The notes under the pieces: model-generated | Database searches by the model: none | The model's input: only the letters and a program-made list of their open reading frames with translations | Told to the model about the DNA's origin: nothing | Program-made: the position numbers and the translations under genes | Source of the DNA: Gramella sp. MAR_2010_147 | GTDB taxonomy: Bacteria > Bacteroidota > Bacteroidia > Flavobacteriales > Flavobacteriaceae | Length of the DNA: 64,000 nucleotides | Direction: 5' to 3' | Assembly (NCBI RefSeq): GCF_900105135.1 | Contig: NZ_LT629741.1 | Span: forward strand, 372,001-436,000 | Part shown: in pieces, positions 9,011 to 17,330 of the stretch | How the letters are laid out: each line of letters opens with the position of its first letter | Position numbering within the stretch: position 1 is the first letter of the stretch

Positions 9011-9616
9011 ATGTATAGAAAGTTCTTTAAGCCTTTTTTAGATTTTATTATCTCTTTGACGGGCTTAGTTATTATAAGTCCATTATTAATTTTGATAATT
9101 ATTTTGCTTGCGATTGCAAATAATGGTAAGCCTTTCTTTTTTCAGAACAGGCCCGGTAAATCTGGTAGAAATTTTAAAATAGTAAAATTTAAAACAATGA
9201 CAGATGCCACAGATGATGAAGGAGAGCTTTTATCTGATGCTAAACGGTTGACAACTATTGGTGAATTTGTTCGGAAAACGTCTATAGATGAAATTCCACA
9301 ATTATTTAATGTTTTAAAAGGGGATATGAGTATTGTTGGTCCTAGACCTTTATTACCTCAATATTTGAAACTATATAATGATAGGCAGATGAAACGGCAC
9401 AATGTAAAACCAGGTATAACTGGTTGGGCCCAGGTGAATGGTCGTAATGCTATTAGTTGGACTCAAAAGTTTGAATATGATGCCTGGTATGTTGAAAATA
9501 TTTCTTTTGGTCTGGATTTGAAAATTTTATTTCGAACTATCAGGAAAGTATTAATTTTAGAAGGTATTAATACAAAGGATATGGCAACAACAGAACCTTT
9601 TAACGGTAGCAATTAA
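9011..9616 (+). CDS. Initiating sugar-1-phosphate transferase (PglC-like monotopic PGT)
   Basis: The 201-residue protein is the minimal catalytic form of the bacterial sugar transferase family (PglC/WcaJ C-terminal domain). One hydrophobic re-entrant helix occupies residues about 9-32. Catalytic-domain motifs follow: FFFQNRPGKSGRNFKIVKFK (residues 43-62), the Asp93-Glu94 pair in SIDEIPQLFN, and SIVGPRPLLP. Known members transfer sugar-1-phosphate from a UDP-sugar to undecaprenyl phosphate, starting repeat-unit synthesis. The stop overlaps the next start by one base. Size and neighbours (PglD-, PglE- and PglF-like genes) suggest UDP-N,N'-diacetylbacillosamine or a related sugar as donor. Confidence 0.92.
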   Translation: MYRKFFKPFLDFIISLTGLVIISPLLILIIILLAIANNGKPFFFQNRPGKSGRNFKIVKFKTMTDATDDEGELLSDAKRLTTIGEFVRKTSIDEIPQLFNVLKGDMSIVGPRPLLPQYLKLYNDRQMKRHNVKPGITGWAQVNGRNAISWTQKFEYDAWYVENISFGLDLKILFRTIRKVLILEGINTKDMATTEPFNGSN

Positions 9617-10230
9617 TGATAATTTACGGTGCAAGCGGTCATGCTAAGGTTATTATAGATATTATTACTTCTAGTAATAATAAACCTATTGATTTTTTAT
9701 TAGATGATGATAGATCCTTGAAAAAGCTCCTTGAATTTAGGGTAAATCATGATATAACTCCGGAAATGCTGAATCAGAAAGCGGTAATTGCTATTGGGGA
9801 TAATCTTACAAGGAAGAAGGTGTCAAAGCTTCTAAAAAGTGCTTTTTGTAGTGCATTGGTTCATAAATCAGCAGTTTTATCAAATTATGTCGAAATTGGA
9901 GATGGGACAGTTGTAATGGCTAACGCCGTTATAAATTCATCTTCTAAAATTGGTAGACATTGTATAATGAATACAGCAGCGGTTGTTGAGCACGATGTAA
10001 GTATCAGTGATTTTGTTCACATTTCTCCAGCTGCCACTATTACCGGGAATGTGGAAATTGGAGAAGGAAGTCATGTAGGTGCCGGTGCTACGATTATACC
10101 GGGAATAAAAATAGGGAAATGGGTTACTATTGGAGCAGGAACGATTGTGGTTAGTGATGTGCCAGATTATGCTGTAGTTGTTGGAAACCCGGGAAGAATC
10201 ATAAAGTATAATAAGAGTGAAAATGAATAA
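9616..10230 (+). CDS. PglD-like sugar O/N-acetyltransferase
   Basis: This 204-residue protein matches the NeuD/PglD family. The N-terminal half begins MIIYGASGHAKVIIDII, the small nucleotide-sugar-binding domain. The C-terminal half is a left-handed beta-helix of hexapeptide repeats (for example IGDGTVVMANAVI, IGEGSHVGAGATI, IGKWVTIGAGTIV). His126 in VVEHD is at the position of the catalytic base of PglD. The expected reaction is acetyl-CoA-dependent N-acetylation of a UDP-4-amino sugar. It overlaps both neighbours slightly and is surely co-transcribed with the aminotransferase that would make its substrate. A NeuD role in sialic acid synthesis is less likely because no neuA/B/C-like genes are seen. 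Confidence 0.88.
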   Translation: MIIYGASGHAKVIIDIITSSNNKPIDFLLDDDRSLKKLLEFRVNHDITPEMLNQKAVIAIGDNLTRKKVSKLLKSAFCSALVHKSAVLSNYVEIGDGTVVMANAVINSSSKIGRHCIMNTAAVVEHDVSISDFVHISPAATITGNVEIGEGSHVGAGATIIPGIKIGKWVTIGAGTIVVSDVPDYAVVVGNPGRIIKYNKSENE

Positions 10231-11368
10231 GGATAAAATATGGCTTTCCTCACCTCATATGGGTGGTAATGAGTTAAACTACATTAATGAAGCTTTCGCA
10301 GAAAACTGGATAGCTCCTTTAGGGCCAAACGTAAATGGTTTCGAGAGTGATATAAAAGATTATTTATCATCTGAAAAACTTGAAGTGGCTGTCCTGAGTT
10401 CCGGAACGGCAGCTTTACACTTAGCTTTAATTTTATCTGGAGTTACTAGAAATGATGAGGTTATATGTCAAAGTATGACTTTTGCAGCTTCAGCAAATCC
10501 TATAACCTATTTAGGGGCTAAACCAATATTTATTGACAGTGAAGCTGACACTTTAAATATTTGTCCGGAACAACTTGAAATTGCAATAAAAGATAGAATT
10601 TCAAAAGAGAAGAAACCAAAGGCAATAATAGCCGTACACTTATATGGAATGCCTTATAAAGTGGATGAGGTAAATGCGGTTGCAAAAAAATATAAAATTC
10701 CGGTTATTGAAGATAGTGCAGAAGCTTTAGGAAGTACCTATAAGGGAAAAAAATGTGGGACTTTTGCAGATTATTCAATTCTTTCTTTTAATGGAAATAA
10801 GATCATTACAACCTCTGGTGGAGGAGCTTTATTAACTAATAATAAGGAGCACAAACAAAAAGCTGTTTTTCTTGCTACACAGGCCAGAGATAATGCTCCA
10901 CATTATCAACATAGTGAAATAGGCTATAATTATCGATTGAGTAATATTTCAGCAGGAATTGGTAGGGGACAAATGGAGGTTTTAGATAAAAGAGTGGAGG
11001 CCAGACGGGAAATGTTTCAATTTTACGTAAATTTATTCCGAAATGTTGATGGTATAAAAGTTTTTGAGGAACCAAATAGTGATTTTTATAGTAATCATTG
11101 GTTGACGGTCATTGAAGTGGATGAAGATAATACGGGAGGTATTAGCAGAGAAGACTTGAGAATATGTTTAGAGGCTGAAAATATTGAAAGTCGTCCCCTT
11201 TGGAAACCAATGCATATGCAACCAGTTTTCAATGAGTCTCCATTTTACGGCACAGGTATTGCTGAAGAGATGTTCAAAAATGGTTTATGTTTGCCTAGTG
11301 GTTCTAATCTTTCTGATAATGATAGAGATAGAATTAAAAATGCAATTCTAAATTGTTTGAAAAAATAG
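10223..11368 (+). CDS. DegT/DnrJ/EryC1/StrS aminotransferase (PglE-like)
   Basis: Starting at ATG 10223 (an in-frame GTG lies two codons earlier) the product has 381 residues, the usual length of PLP-dependent sugar aminotransferases. It opens KIWLSSPHMGGNELNYI, typical of the PglE/LegC branch. Key motifs are SSGTAALHLAL, which binds the PLP phosphate, VIEDSAEALGS with the PLP-ring Asp, and the Schiff-base Lys193 in SFNGNKIITTSGGG. The predicted reaction is glutamate-dependent transamination at C4 of a UDP-4-keto-6-deoxy sugar made by the next gene product. The start overlaps the end of the acetyltransferase gene by eight bases. Confidence 0.92.
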   Translation: MNKDKIWLSSPHMGGNELNYINEAFAENWIAPLGPNVNGFESDIKDYLSSEKLEVAVLSSGTAALHLALILSGVTRNDEVICQSMTFAASANPITYLGAKPIFIDSEADTLNICPEQLEIAIKDRISKEKKPKAIIAVHLYGMPYKVDEVNAVAKKYKIPVIEDSAEALGSTYKGKKCGTFADYSILSFNGNKIITTSGGGALLTNNKEHKQKAVFLATQARDNAPHYQHSEIGYNYRLSNISAGIGRGQMEVLDKRVEARREMFQFYVNLFRNVDGIKVFEEPNSDFYSNHWLTVIEVDEDNTGGISREDLRICLEAENIESRPLWKPMHMQPVFNESPFYGTGIAEEMFKNGLCLPSGSNLSDNDRDRIKNAILNCLKK

Positions 11369-11378
11369 AGATTAAATT

Positions 11379-13343
11379 ATGGGTAGGATAAAAAAAGCCC
11401 TTAAAAATATTCTTACTGGTCCCGACAACGAATTAGATATTAGAAATCTAAAATATCTTCCCCGTTGGGCCGTCTTATTAATAGATATAGGATTAGTTAT
11501 AATATCCACGATACTCACGATCTTTATTTTAATTGACTTATCTCCTTTCCAGTATACTTTATTAAGCTTTTTTAATAAAGTAGTAATAATAGTAGCAATT
11601 AATATATTTTTCTTTTATATTTTTAAAACCTACGCAGGAATAATTAGATACTCTTCGAATGTTGACGCGTTAAAATTACTATTGGCTACAGTTGGTTCAT
11701 TTATAAGTTTATTAATTATAAATTATACGACTTATTTCATTTTAGGAGAAAAAATCTTTTTGATTGGTGGATTACTGATAAACTTATGGATATCATTCTC
11801 ATTACTTTTTCTTTTCAGACTCGGAGTTAAACAGGTTTATGAATATTTTAAAATAGTTCAAAAAAACGAGGCTTTAATAAGTGCAGTGATTTTAGGTGTA
11901 GATGAAAATGCTATTTCTATTGCTGGAGCATTGGAGATAGAGCACCCAAAACGTTTTAAAATTGTTGGATTTCTTACACAAGATTCCCATAAAAGGTTAA
12001 GAATACTTGATAAGCCTGTGCTTAGGCACACCGATAAAATTCATAAAGAAGTCAGTTCTTTAGAAGCAAAAGCGATAATATTTTCAGAAAACACTTTCAC
12101 CCCCGAAGAAAAATTTAAACTAGTGGAAGAATGTTTGGAGCACGATATAGCAGTTTACAATGCTCCTTTAGTTTCGAACTGGAATGAAGATCAACCAATT
12201 GCGAATAAGGTAAAAACTTTACAGATAGAAGACCTTTTAGAGAGAGAACCAATTCAATTGGAAGTTCAGAATAAGATCGATCAATTAACCGGTAAAACAA
12301 TATTAGTAACCGGTGCTGCCGGATCAATAGGAAGTGAAATCGTAAGGCAGGTTTCTGAATATAACCCGAAAAGGCTTATAATTCTTGATCAGGCAGAGAC
12401 ACCGTTACATAATCTACAACTTGAAATCGAAGCTAAATTCCCAGACCTAAACTTCAAGGTTATTGTTTGTGATGTTGGAAATCAAAAGAGACTGGAACTT
12501 ATGTTTCAAAATCATAATATTGATGTTGTTTACCATGCTGCAGCATACAAGCATGTTCCTTTGATGGAAAGCAATCCTCATGAAGCAATTTTTGTCAATA
12601 TTTTGGGTACAAAAAACCTTGCTGATTTAGCGGTGAAATACAATGCTGGGCATTTTGTAATGGTTTCAACAGATAAAGCCGTGAATCCGAGTAATGTAAT
12701 GGGAGCTTCGAAAAGAGCGGCGGAGATGTATGTTCAATCTCTTTACCATGAACAGTTAAAGGTGGGACTAAGTAATACTAAATTCATAACTACAAGATTT
12801 GGTAATGTTCTAGGATCTAACGGTTCAGTGGTACCACTTTTTAAGAAGCAAATAGAAGCAGGGGGACCGGTTACAATTACCCATCCAGATATCATAAGAT
12901 ATTTTATGACAATTCCAGAAGCTTGTCAACTTGTGCTTGAAGCTGGCGCAATGGGTAAGGGTGGTGAGATATTTGTATTCGATATGGGGGAACCCGTGAA
13001 AATTATGGATTTGGCCATTAAAATGATTAAACTTGCCGGATATCAGCCTAACAAGAATATAAAAGTCAGAATTACCGGTTTAAGACCAGGCGAAAAGTTA
13101 TACGAGGAATTGTTAAATGATGAATGTAAAACCTTACCCACTCATCACAAAAAAATTATGATAGGCCAGGATGTTGTTCGTAATTATGAAATGGTTAATG
13201 CAAAAATTTTAAAGATTATAAAATCGGCAAATAAACTTAGGAATGATAAAGTTGTTGCAAAATTAAAAGATCTTATTCCCGAGTTTAAGAGTAACAATTC
13301 TTTATACGAAAAACTGGATAATCTTCCAGAGTTGAAAAAATAG
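11379..13343 (+). CDS. Membrane UDP-sugar 4,6-dehydratase (PglF/WbpM/CapD-like)
   Basis: The 654-residue protein has four N-terminal membrane helices (about residues 28-150), a Rossmann-like CoA-binding-type region (about 165-290) and a C-terminal extended SDR domain. The NAD motif TGAAGSIGSE is at about residues 311-320. The active site shows VSTDKAVNP and MGASK, with Met441 in place of the usual catalytic Tyr and Lys445 retained, the pattern of WbpM/FlaA1-type dehydratases. It should convert UDP-GlcNAc to the 4-keto-6-deoxy sugar, giving the substrate for the aminotransferase gene just upstream. The long form with membrane helices matches PglF and WbpM rather than soluble FlaA1. Confidence 0.92.
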   Translation: MGRIKKALKNILTGPDNELDIRNLKYLPRWAVLLIDIGLVIISTILTIFILIDLSPFQYTLLSFFNKVVIIVAINIFFFYIFKTYAGIIRYSSNVDALKLLLATVGSFISLLIINYTTYFILGEKIFLIGGLLINLWISFSLLFLFRLGVKQVYEYFKIVQKNEALISAVILGVDENAISIAGALEIEHPKRFKIVGFLTQDSHKRLRILDKPVLRHTDKIHKEVSSLEAKAIIFSENTFTPEEKFKLVEECLEHDIAVYNAPLVSNWNEDQPIANKVKTLQIEDLLEREPIQLEVQNKIDQLTGKTILVTGAAGSIGSEIVRQVSEYNPKRLIILDQAETPLHNLQLEIEAKFPDLNFKVIVCDVGNQKRLELMFQNHNIDVVYHAAAYKHVPLMESNPHEAIFVNILGTKNLADLAVKYNAGHFVMVSTDKAVNPSNVMGASKRAAEMYVQSLYHEQLKVGLSNTKFITTRFGNVLGSNGSVVPLFKKQIEAGGPVTITHPDIIRYFMTIPEACQLVLEAGAMGKGGEIFVFDMGEPVKIMDLAIKMIKLAGYQPNKNIKVRITGLRPGEKLYEELLNDECKTLPTHHKKIMIGQDVVRNYEMVNAKILKIIKSANKLRNDKVVAKLKDLIPEFKSNNSLYEKLDNLPELKK

Positions 13344-13358
13344 AATAGATTAAAGTTT

Positions 13359-14126
13359 ATGAAAAAATTACTCGGGTTATTTATTCTAACCCTTTTCTTT
13401 ACCAGCTGCGCAACAAAAGATCAGGTTGTATATTTTAATGATGTTCAAAAATTAGAAGGTCAAGCAAATTTATTAGAATATGAACCGAAAATAGAGAAGA
13501 ATGATGTTCTTAGAATAAATGTATCTTCTTCTTCAATAAACGAGGAGATTGTGGCTCCATTTCAAATGAACCAGCAAGGTCAACAAGGAGGTGCTGGCGG
13601 TGGTCAAAACTCATCTTTAACTGGTTATCTCGTAAGTCCAGATGGGACGATTAATTTTCCTGTTTTAGGTACTGTAGAAGTATTAAATCTGACTCGAACA
13701 GAGATTCAGAAGAAATTGGAAAAACAGATAGCAGATTATGTAAGAGACCCTGTGGTAGATGTGAGAATTACAAATTTTAGTGTAACTGTTCTTGGTGAAG
13801 TTAGGTCTCCAGGCAGATTTCAGATTTCTGATGGCAGAGTTACGATGCCTGAACTTCTAGCTATGAGCGGGGACGTTAGCTATACAGGGAAACGGCAAAA
13901 TATAAGAGTGATTAGAGAGGTAAACGGAGTGAAATCTGTAGGATTTATTGATATGACAGAAACAGATCTTTTTAATAGCCCATATTTTTATCTTAAGCAA
14001 AATGATATTGTTTATGTTGAACCAACGTATGCACGAATGAAATCAGCTGGTTTTTTTGGAAGTCCTGGAGCTATTTTAGGTCTTATTAGTTCATCATTAG
14101 GTTTAATATTTATTTTTACACGCTAG
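13359..14126 (+). CDS. wza: Polysaccharide export lipoprotein (Wza-like)
   Basis: The 255-residue product has a lipoprotein signal peptide: a hydrophobic stretch followed by TSCATK, with Cys17 as the lipidation site. Residues about 40-140 form the Poly_export domain (YEPKIEKNDVLRINV, GYLVSPDGTINFPVLG) and residues about 145-215 an SLBB domain (TVLGEVRSPGRFQI). The last 25 residues are a hydrophobic helix, as in Wza where it crosses the outer membrane. It should form the exit channel for the polysaccharide. Its stop codon directly abuts the start of the co-polymerase/kinase gene, the usual Wza-Wzc pairing. Confidence 0.93.
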   Translation: MKKLLGLFILTLFFTSCATKDQVVYFNDVQKLEGQANLLEYEPKIEKNDVLRINVSSSSINEEIVAPFQMNQQGQQGGAGGGQNSSLTGYLVSPDGTINFPVLGTVEVLNLTRTEIQKKLEKQIADYVRDPVVDVRITNFSVTVLGEVRSPGRFQISDGRVTMPELLAMSGDVSYTGKRQNIRVIREVNGVKSVGFIDMTETDLFNSPYFYLKQNDIVYVEPTYARMKSAGFFGSPGAILGLISSSLGLIFIFTR

Positions 14127-16529
14127 ATGGAAGAATTAAACGATTTTAATGAGGAGAAAGAAGAATCAACCTTCGATTTAAAAGCTGAAATCTATAAGTA
14201 TCTCGCCTATTGGAAATGGATATTATTCGGAGTTTTAGTTGGTGGATTGTTAGCTTACTTGTATAATAGATATACCATCCCAAAATTTAATACTGTAGCT
14301 ACAATGATGATTGTAGACGATCAGGAAAAGAATGCCATGAATGCTACTCCATCTGGTGGCGGAGCATTATTTTCTTTGGGAGATGATGGCATTCAAAATG
14401 ATATTGAAAAATTAAAATCCAAACAACTCGTAGAAAGTGTAGTGGATGAGTTGAATCATAATGTAAGTTATTTTATAGAGGGGAGTGTAATAGCAGTTGA
14501 ATCTTACAAGTCAAGCCCGGTTTTAATTGAATTTATTTCTTCAGATAGTATAATTCATTCTATTTCTGCAAATCTTATTGTTACGCCCACCTCCGATACT
14601 TCGTTTAAATTAGAAGAGGAGAGTACTGGATATTCTGAAACTCATAGTATCGGTGAAGTGATTAAGCTTCATGGTATTCAATTCACGATTCTACCAAAGT
14701 CTGGTGAGTTAGTAGGTACTTTTAGAAAAACGAGTCCTGTTACAATTAAAGTTCAACCACTTAGGGAAGTTGCTGCTAATTATATATCTCAACTTCAAAT
14801 AGCTCAAAAAGGACAGGCAAAGGATATTTTAGCTTTAAGTTTAATTCAAAATACTCCCAAGAAGTCAGAGGATTTTCTTAATAAATTAATGGAACGTTTT
14901 AATGAAGAAGGAGTTAAAAATAAACAGGAAGTTGCAGAAAACACCACTAAATTTATTCAAGAAAGGTTAGAAATGATAACTACAGAATTGGATTCTGTAG
15001 AAGTAAATATCGCAGATTTTAAAAGGGATAATAGAATTATGGATGTTGGAAGTGGAGCTTCTCAATTCCAATCTAAATTTTCTCAAGTAGAGCAGAAAAT
15101 ATTTGAATTAGAAACACAGCTTCAGCTCTTAAGTTCTGTGGAAGAATTACTCAGAGATCAAGGGAACTACGAACTTTTACCAGATGTCGGTATTAACGAA
15201 GGAGGTATTTCGGGATTTGTTAATTCTTATAATACCCTTATTATGGAACGCAATATGTATCTGGAAGGGGGGACTGAACGTAATCCGATAGTACAAACTC
15301 TAACTCAGCAACTGGATAGCTTAAGAGCTAATCTTTTTGAAAATATAGCAAGCACTAGACGTTCAATTAATGTAGAGTTGAGAGAACTTAATCAGAGAGG
15401 GAATGCTGCACAGAGTCAGTTTAGTAGCTTCCCTGGTTTGGAAAAGGGGATGCGTGGTATTGAGAGACAACAACAGATTAAAGAGCAATTATATTTATTT
15501 CTATTACAACGGAGGGAAGAAGCAGCTATTTCTTTTGCTGCAACTGCTTCAGTAGCCAGAGTAATTGATGAAGCTTTTACACTAAATAATCCTGTAGATC
15601 CTGAACCTTGGTTAATCTTAATTGGTGGCCTTATTATAGGCCTACTTATTCCCATCTTGATTATTTTCATAAAAAACATGCTGGATACTAAAGTCCATCA
15701 CAAGGGAGATTTAGCTCCTTTATTAAAAGCAGTTCCTTTTATTGGTGAGATTCCACGGATTGGCCAGGATCAAACTGATGTTATTCATTTGAATGATAGA
15801 TCTCCGCTTGCAGAGTCTTTCAGAATTTTAAGAACGAATCTAGCTTATCTTATACAAAACAAAGATAAGAATGTGGGTAATGTGATTTTTGTCACCTCTA
15901 CTGTTAAAGGTGAAGGTAAAACTTTTATATCGTATAATCTATCCAGGACATTAGCAAGTACCAATAAATCTGTTTTACTTATAGGAGCAGATATTAGAAA
16001 TCCGAAATTGCATAGATATACTACTACAACTGATGGTGCTCAGGAAAAAGGACTTTCCGATTACTTATATGATTATGATGTTGTTTCAAGTGAGGTTATT
16101 TCAAAAACAAATGAGAATGAAATTGCTGTTGATGTAATTTTATCAGGACCTATACCACCTAACCCTGCTGAATTATTGATGAATGATAGAATGGAAAGCT
16201 TAATTGATCAGGCACGGACGCAATATGACTATGTAATTGTCGACACCGCGCCGTCCATGATTGTCACCGATACACTTCTTATTAGTCAGCTGGCTGATTA
16301 TACTCTTTATGTCACAAGAGCCGATTTTACAGAGAAAAATTTATTGGAGTTTCCAAAAGATTTAAAGAAGCAGGGTAAGCTGAAAGGCCTTGCTGTAATA
16401 TTAAATGACGTAGATTATTCTAAGTTCTCTTATGGAGCTCAATATGGCTATTCCTATGGATATGGATATGGATATGGTGCTGATAAGGAAAGTAGATGGG
16501 AGCGTCTTAAAAAAAGACTATTTAGCTAA
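14127..16529 (+). CDS. wzc: Polysaccharide co-polymerase with bacterial tyrosine kinase domain (Wzc-like)
   Basis: The 800-residue protein has the full Wzc plan. A first membrane helix lies near residues 32-50, followed by a large periplasmic region with Wzz and coiled-coil parts. A second helix lies near 490-512, and a cytosolic BY-kinase domain follows. Kinase motifs are Walker A STVKGEGKT near residue 595, Walker A' LIGADIRNP near 618, and Walker B VIVDTAP near 705. The C-terminus carries a tyrosine cluster (residues about 770-784) that would be autophosphorylated. It should set chain length and couple polymerisation to export with Wza. Its last eight bases overlap the 3' end of the opposing phosphatase gene. 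Confidence 0.95.
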   Translation: MEELNDFNEEKEESTFDLKAEIYKYLAYWKWILFGVLVGGLLAYLYNRYTIPKFNTVATMMIVDDQEKNAMNATPSGGGALFSLGDDGIQNDIEKLKSKQLVESVVDELNHNVSYFIEGSVIAVESYKSSPVLIEFISSDSIIHSISANLIVTPTSDTSFKLEEESTGYSETHSIGEVIKLHGIQFTILPKSGELVGTFRKTSPVTIKVQPLREVAANYISQLQIAQKGQAKDILALSLIQNTPKKSEDFLNKLMERFNEEGVKNKQEVAENTTKFIQERLEMITTELDSVEVNIADFKRDNRIMDVGSGASQFQSKFSQVEQKIFELETQLQLLSSVEELLRDQGNYELLPDVGINEGGISGFVNSYNTLIMERNMYLEGGTERNPIVQTLTQQLDSLRANLFENIASTRRSINVELRELNQRGNAAQSQFSSFPGLEKGMRGIERQQQIKEQLYLFLLQRREEAAISFAATASVARVIDEAFTLNNPVDPEPWLILIGGLIIGLLIPILIIFIKNMLDTKVHHKGDLAPLLKAVPFIGEIPRIGQDQTDVIHLNDRSPLAESFRILRTNLAYLIQNKDKNVGNVIFVTSTVKGEGKTFISYNLSRTLASTNKSVLLIGADIRNPKLHRYTTTTDGAQEKGLSDYLYDYDVVSSEVISKTNENEIAVDVILSGPIPPNPAELLMNDRMESLIDQARTQYDYVIVDTAPSMIVTDTLLISQLADYTLYVTRADFTEKNLLEFPKDLKKQGKLKGLAVILNDVDYSKFSYGAQYGYSYGYGYGYGADKESRWERLKKRLFS
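16455..16478 (+). repeat. Hexamer repeat encoding the Tyr-Gly tail of the kinase
   Basis: Three copies of TATGGA and one TATGGT follow each other in frame and encode Tyr-Gly-Tyr-Gly repeats of the kinase C-terminal tyrosine cluster. Copy-number change would add or remove tyrosines without shifting the frame. Confidence 0.85.
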
Positions 16530-17253
16530 ATAAGTTTTTTGAGTTTTGTATAATTTGTTGAAGAGTTTTCAAATGCTTTTTTGAGATTTTAATATTTTGA
16601 ATTTTCTCTATGTGATCTTTCCGGTGAACGTCACTAGCCAATAGATCAATCATATCATTCTCAATTAACTGAAAAGCTGTTTTCTGGATTCCTTTTCCGT
16701 AATGACCTGAAAGAGATAACATGTTAAGTTGGAAATCACAACCGCGGGACCTAATATTTTCGTACTTCTGTAAATCTTTAGAATGCCAGTAGGAATATCT
16801 TTCAGGATGAGCCAGGATTGGAGAAAATGAATTATTCTGAAGTTTAAATAATATTTCGTTTAAATTAATTGGAGGCTGAAAATAAGACATTTCAACCAGA
16901 ACTTTTTTCTTCGTTATGGGTAATATCTGGTCATTTTCAATAATTTCGGTAAAATGCTGATCCATCATATACTCGGCAGCATACCCAAGTTTTATAGAAT
17001 CAGATAAGTGAGGCTTGAGCTCTCCATAGGCCTTTGATATTGTTTCTGGGGTATTTGGATAATATTCACCAATAACATGTGGTGTGGCAACAAAGTTTTT
17101 AATTCCTAAATTCTCAAATTCCCTAATTAATTCAATTGACTCTTCAACCGTTTTTGCTCCGTCATCTATTCCAGGCAATATATGGTTGTGAAAATCGGTT
17201 ATACCTTCAATTAAATCAACTAAAAATGTATTCTTTCGAAATATTGATAACAT
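16522..17253 (-). CDS. CpsB/CapC/YwqE-type PHP tyrosine-protein phosphatase
   Basis: From ATG 17253 (the frame opens seven codons earlier at a TTG) the product has about 243 residues. The N-terminus MLSIFRKNTFLVDL is usual for Bacteroidota members. Metal-binding PHP motifs follow: TDFHNHILPGIDDGAK, FVATPHV, ILAHPERY and LASDVHRKDH. Family members are manganese-dependent phosphatases that dephosphorylate the tyrosine tail of Wzc-type kinases. The gene is convergent with the kinase gene and overlaps its end by eight bases, an arrangement that fits this substrate. Cytosolic location is expected, as there is no signal peptide. Confidence 0.92.
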   Translation of the reverse strand: MLSIFRKNTFLVDLIEGITDFHNHILPGIDDGAKTVEESIELIREFENLGIKNFVATPHVIGEYYPNTPETISKAYGELKPHLSDSIKLGYAAEYMMDQHFTEIIENDQILPITKKKVLVEMSYFQPPINLNEILFKLQNNSFSPILAHPERYSYWHSKDLQKYENIRSRGCDFQLNMLSLSGHYGKGIQKTAFQLIENDMIDLLASDVHRKDHIEKIQNIKISKKHLKTLQQIIQNSKNLFS

Positions 17254-17330
17254 CTCATCTATTTTGCCCTTCAAAATTACATAATTTTAATTCTTATTAT
17301 TAATATTTGCAGAGTTCCTAGATTAAACAC

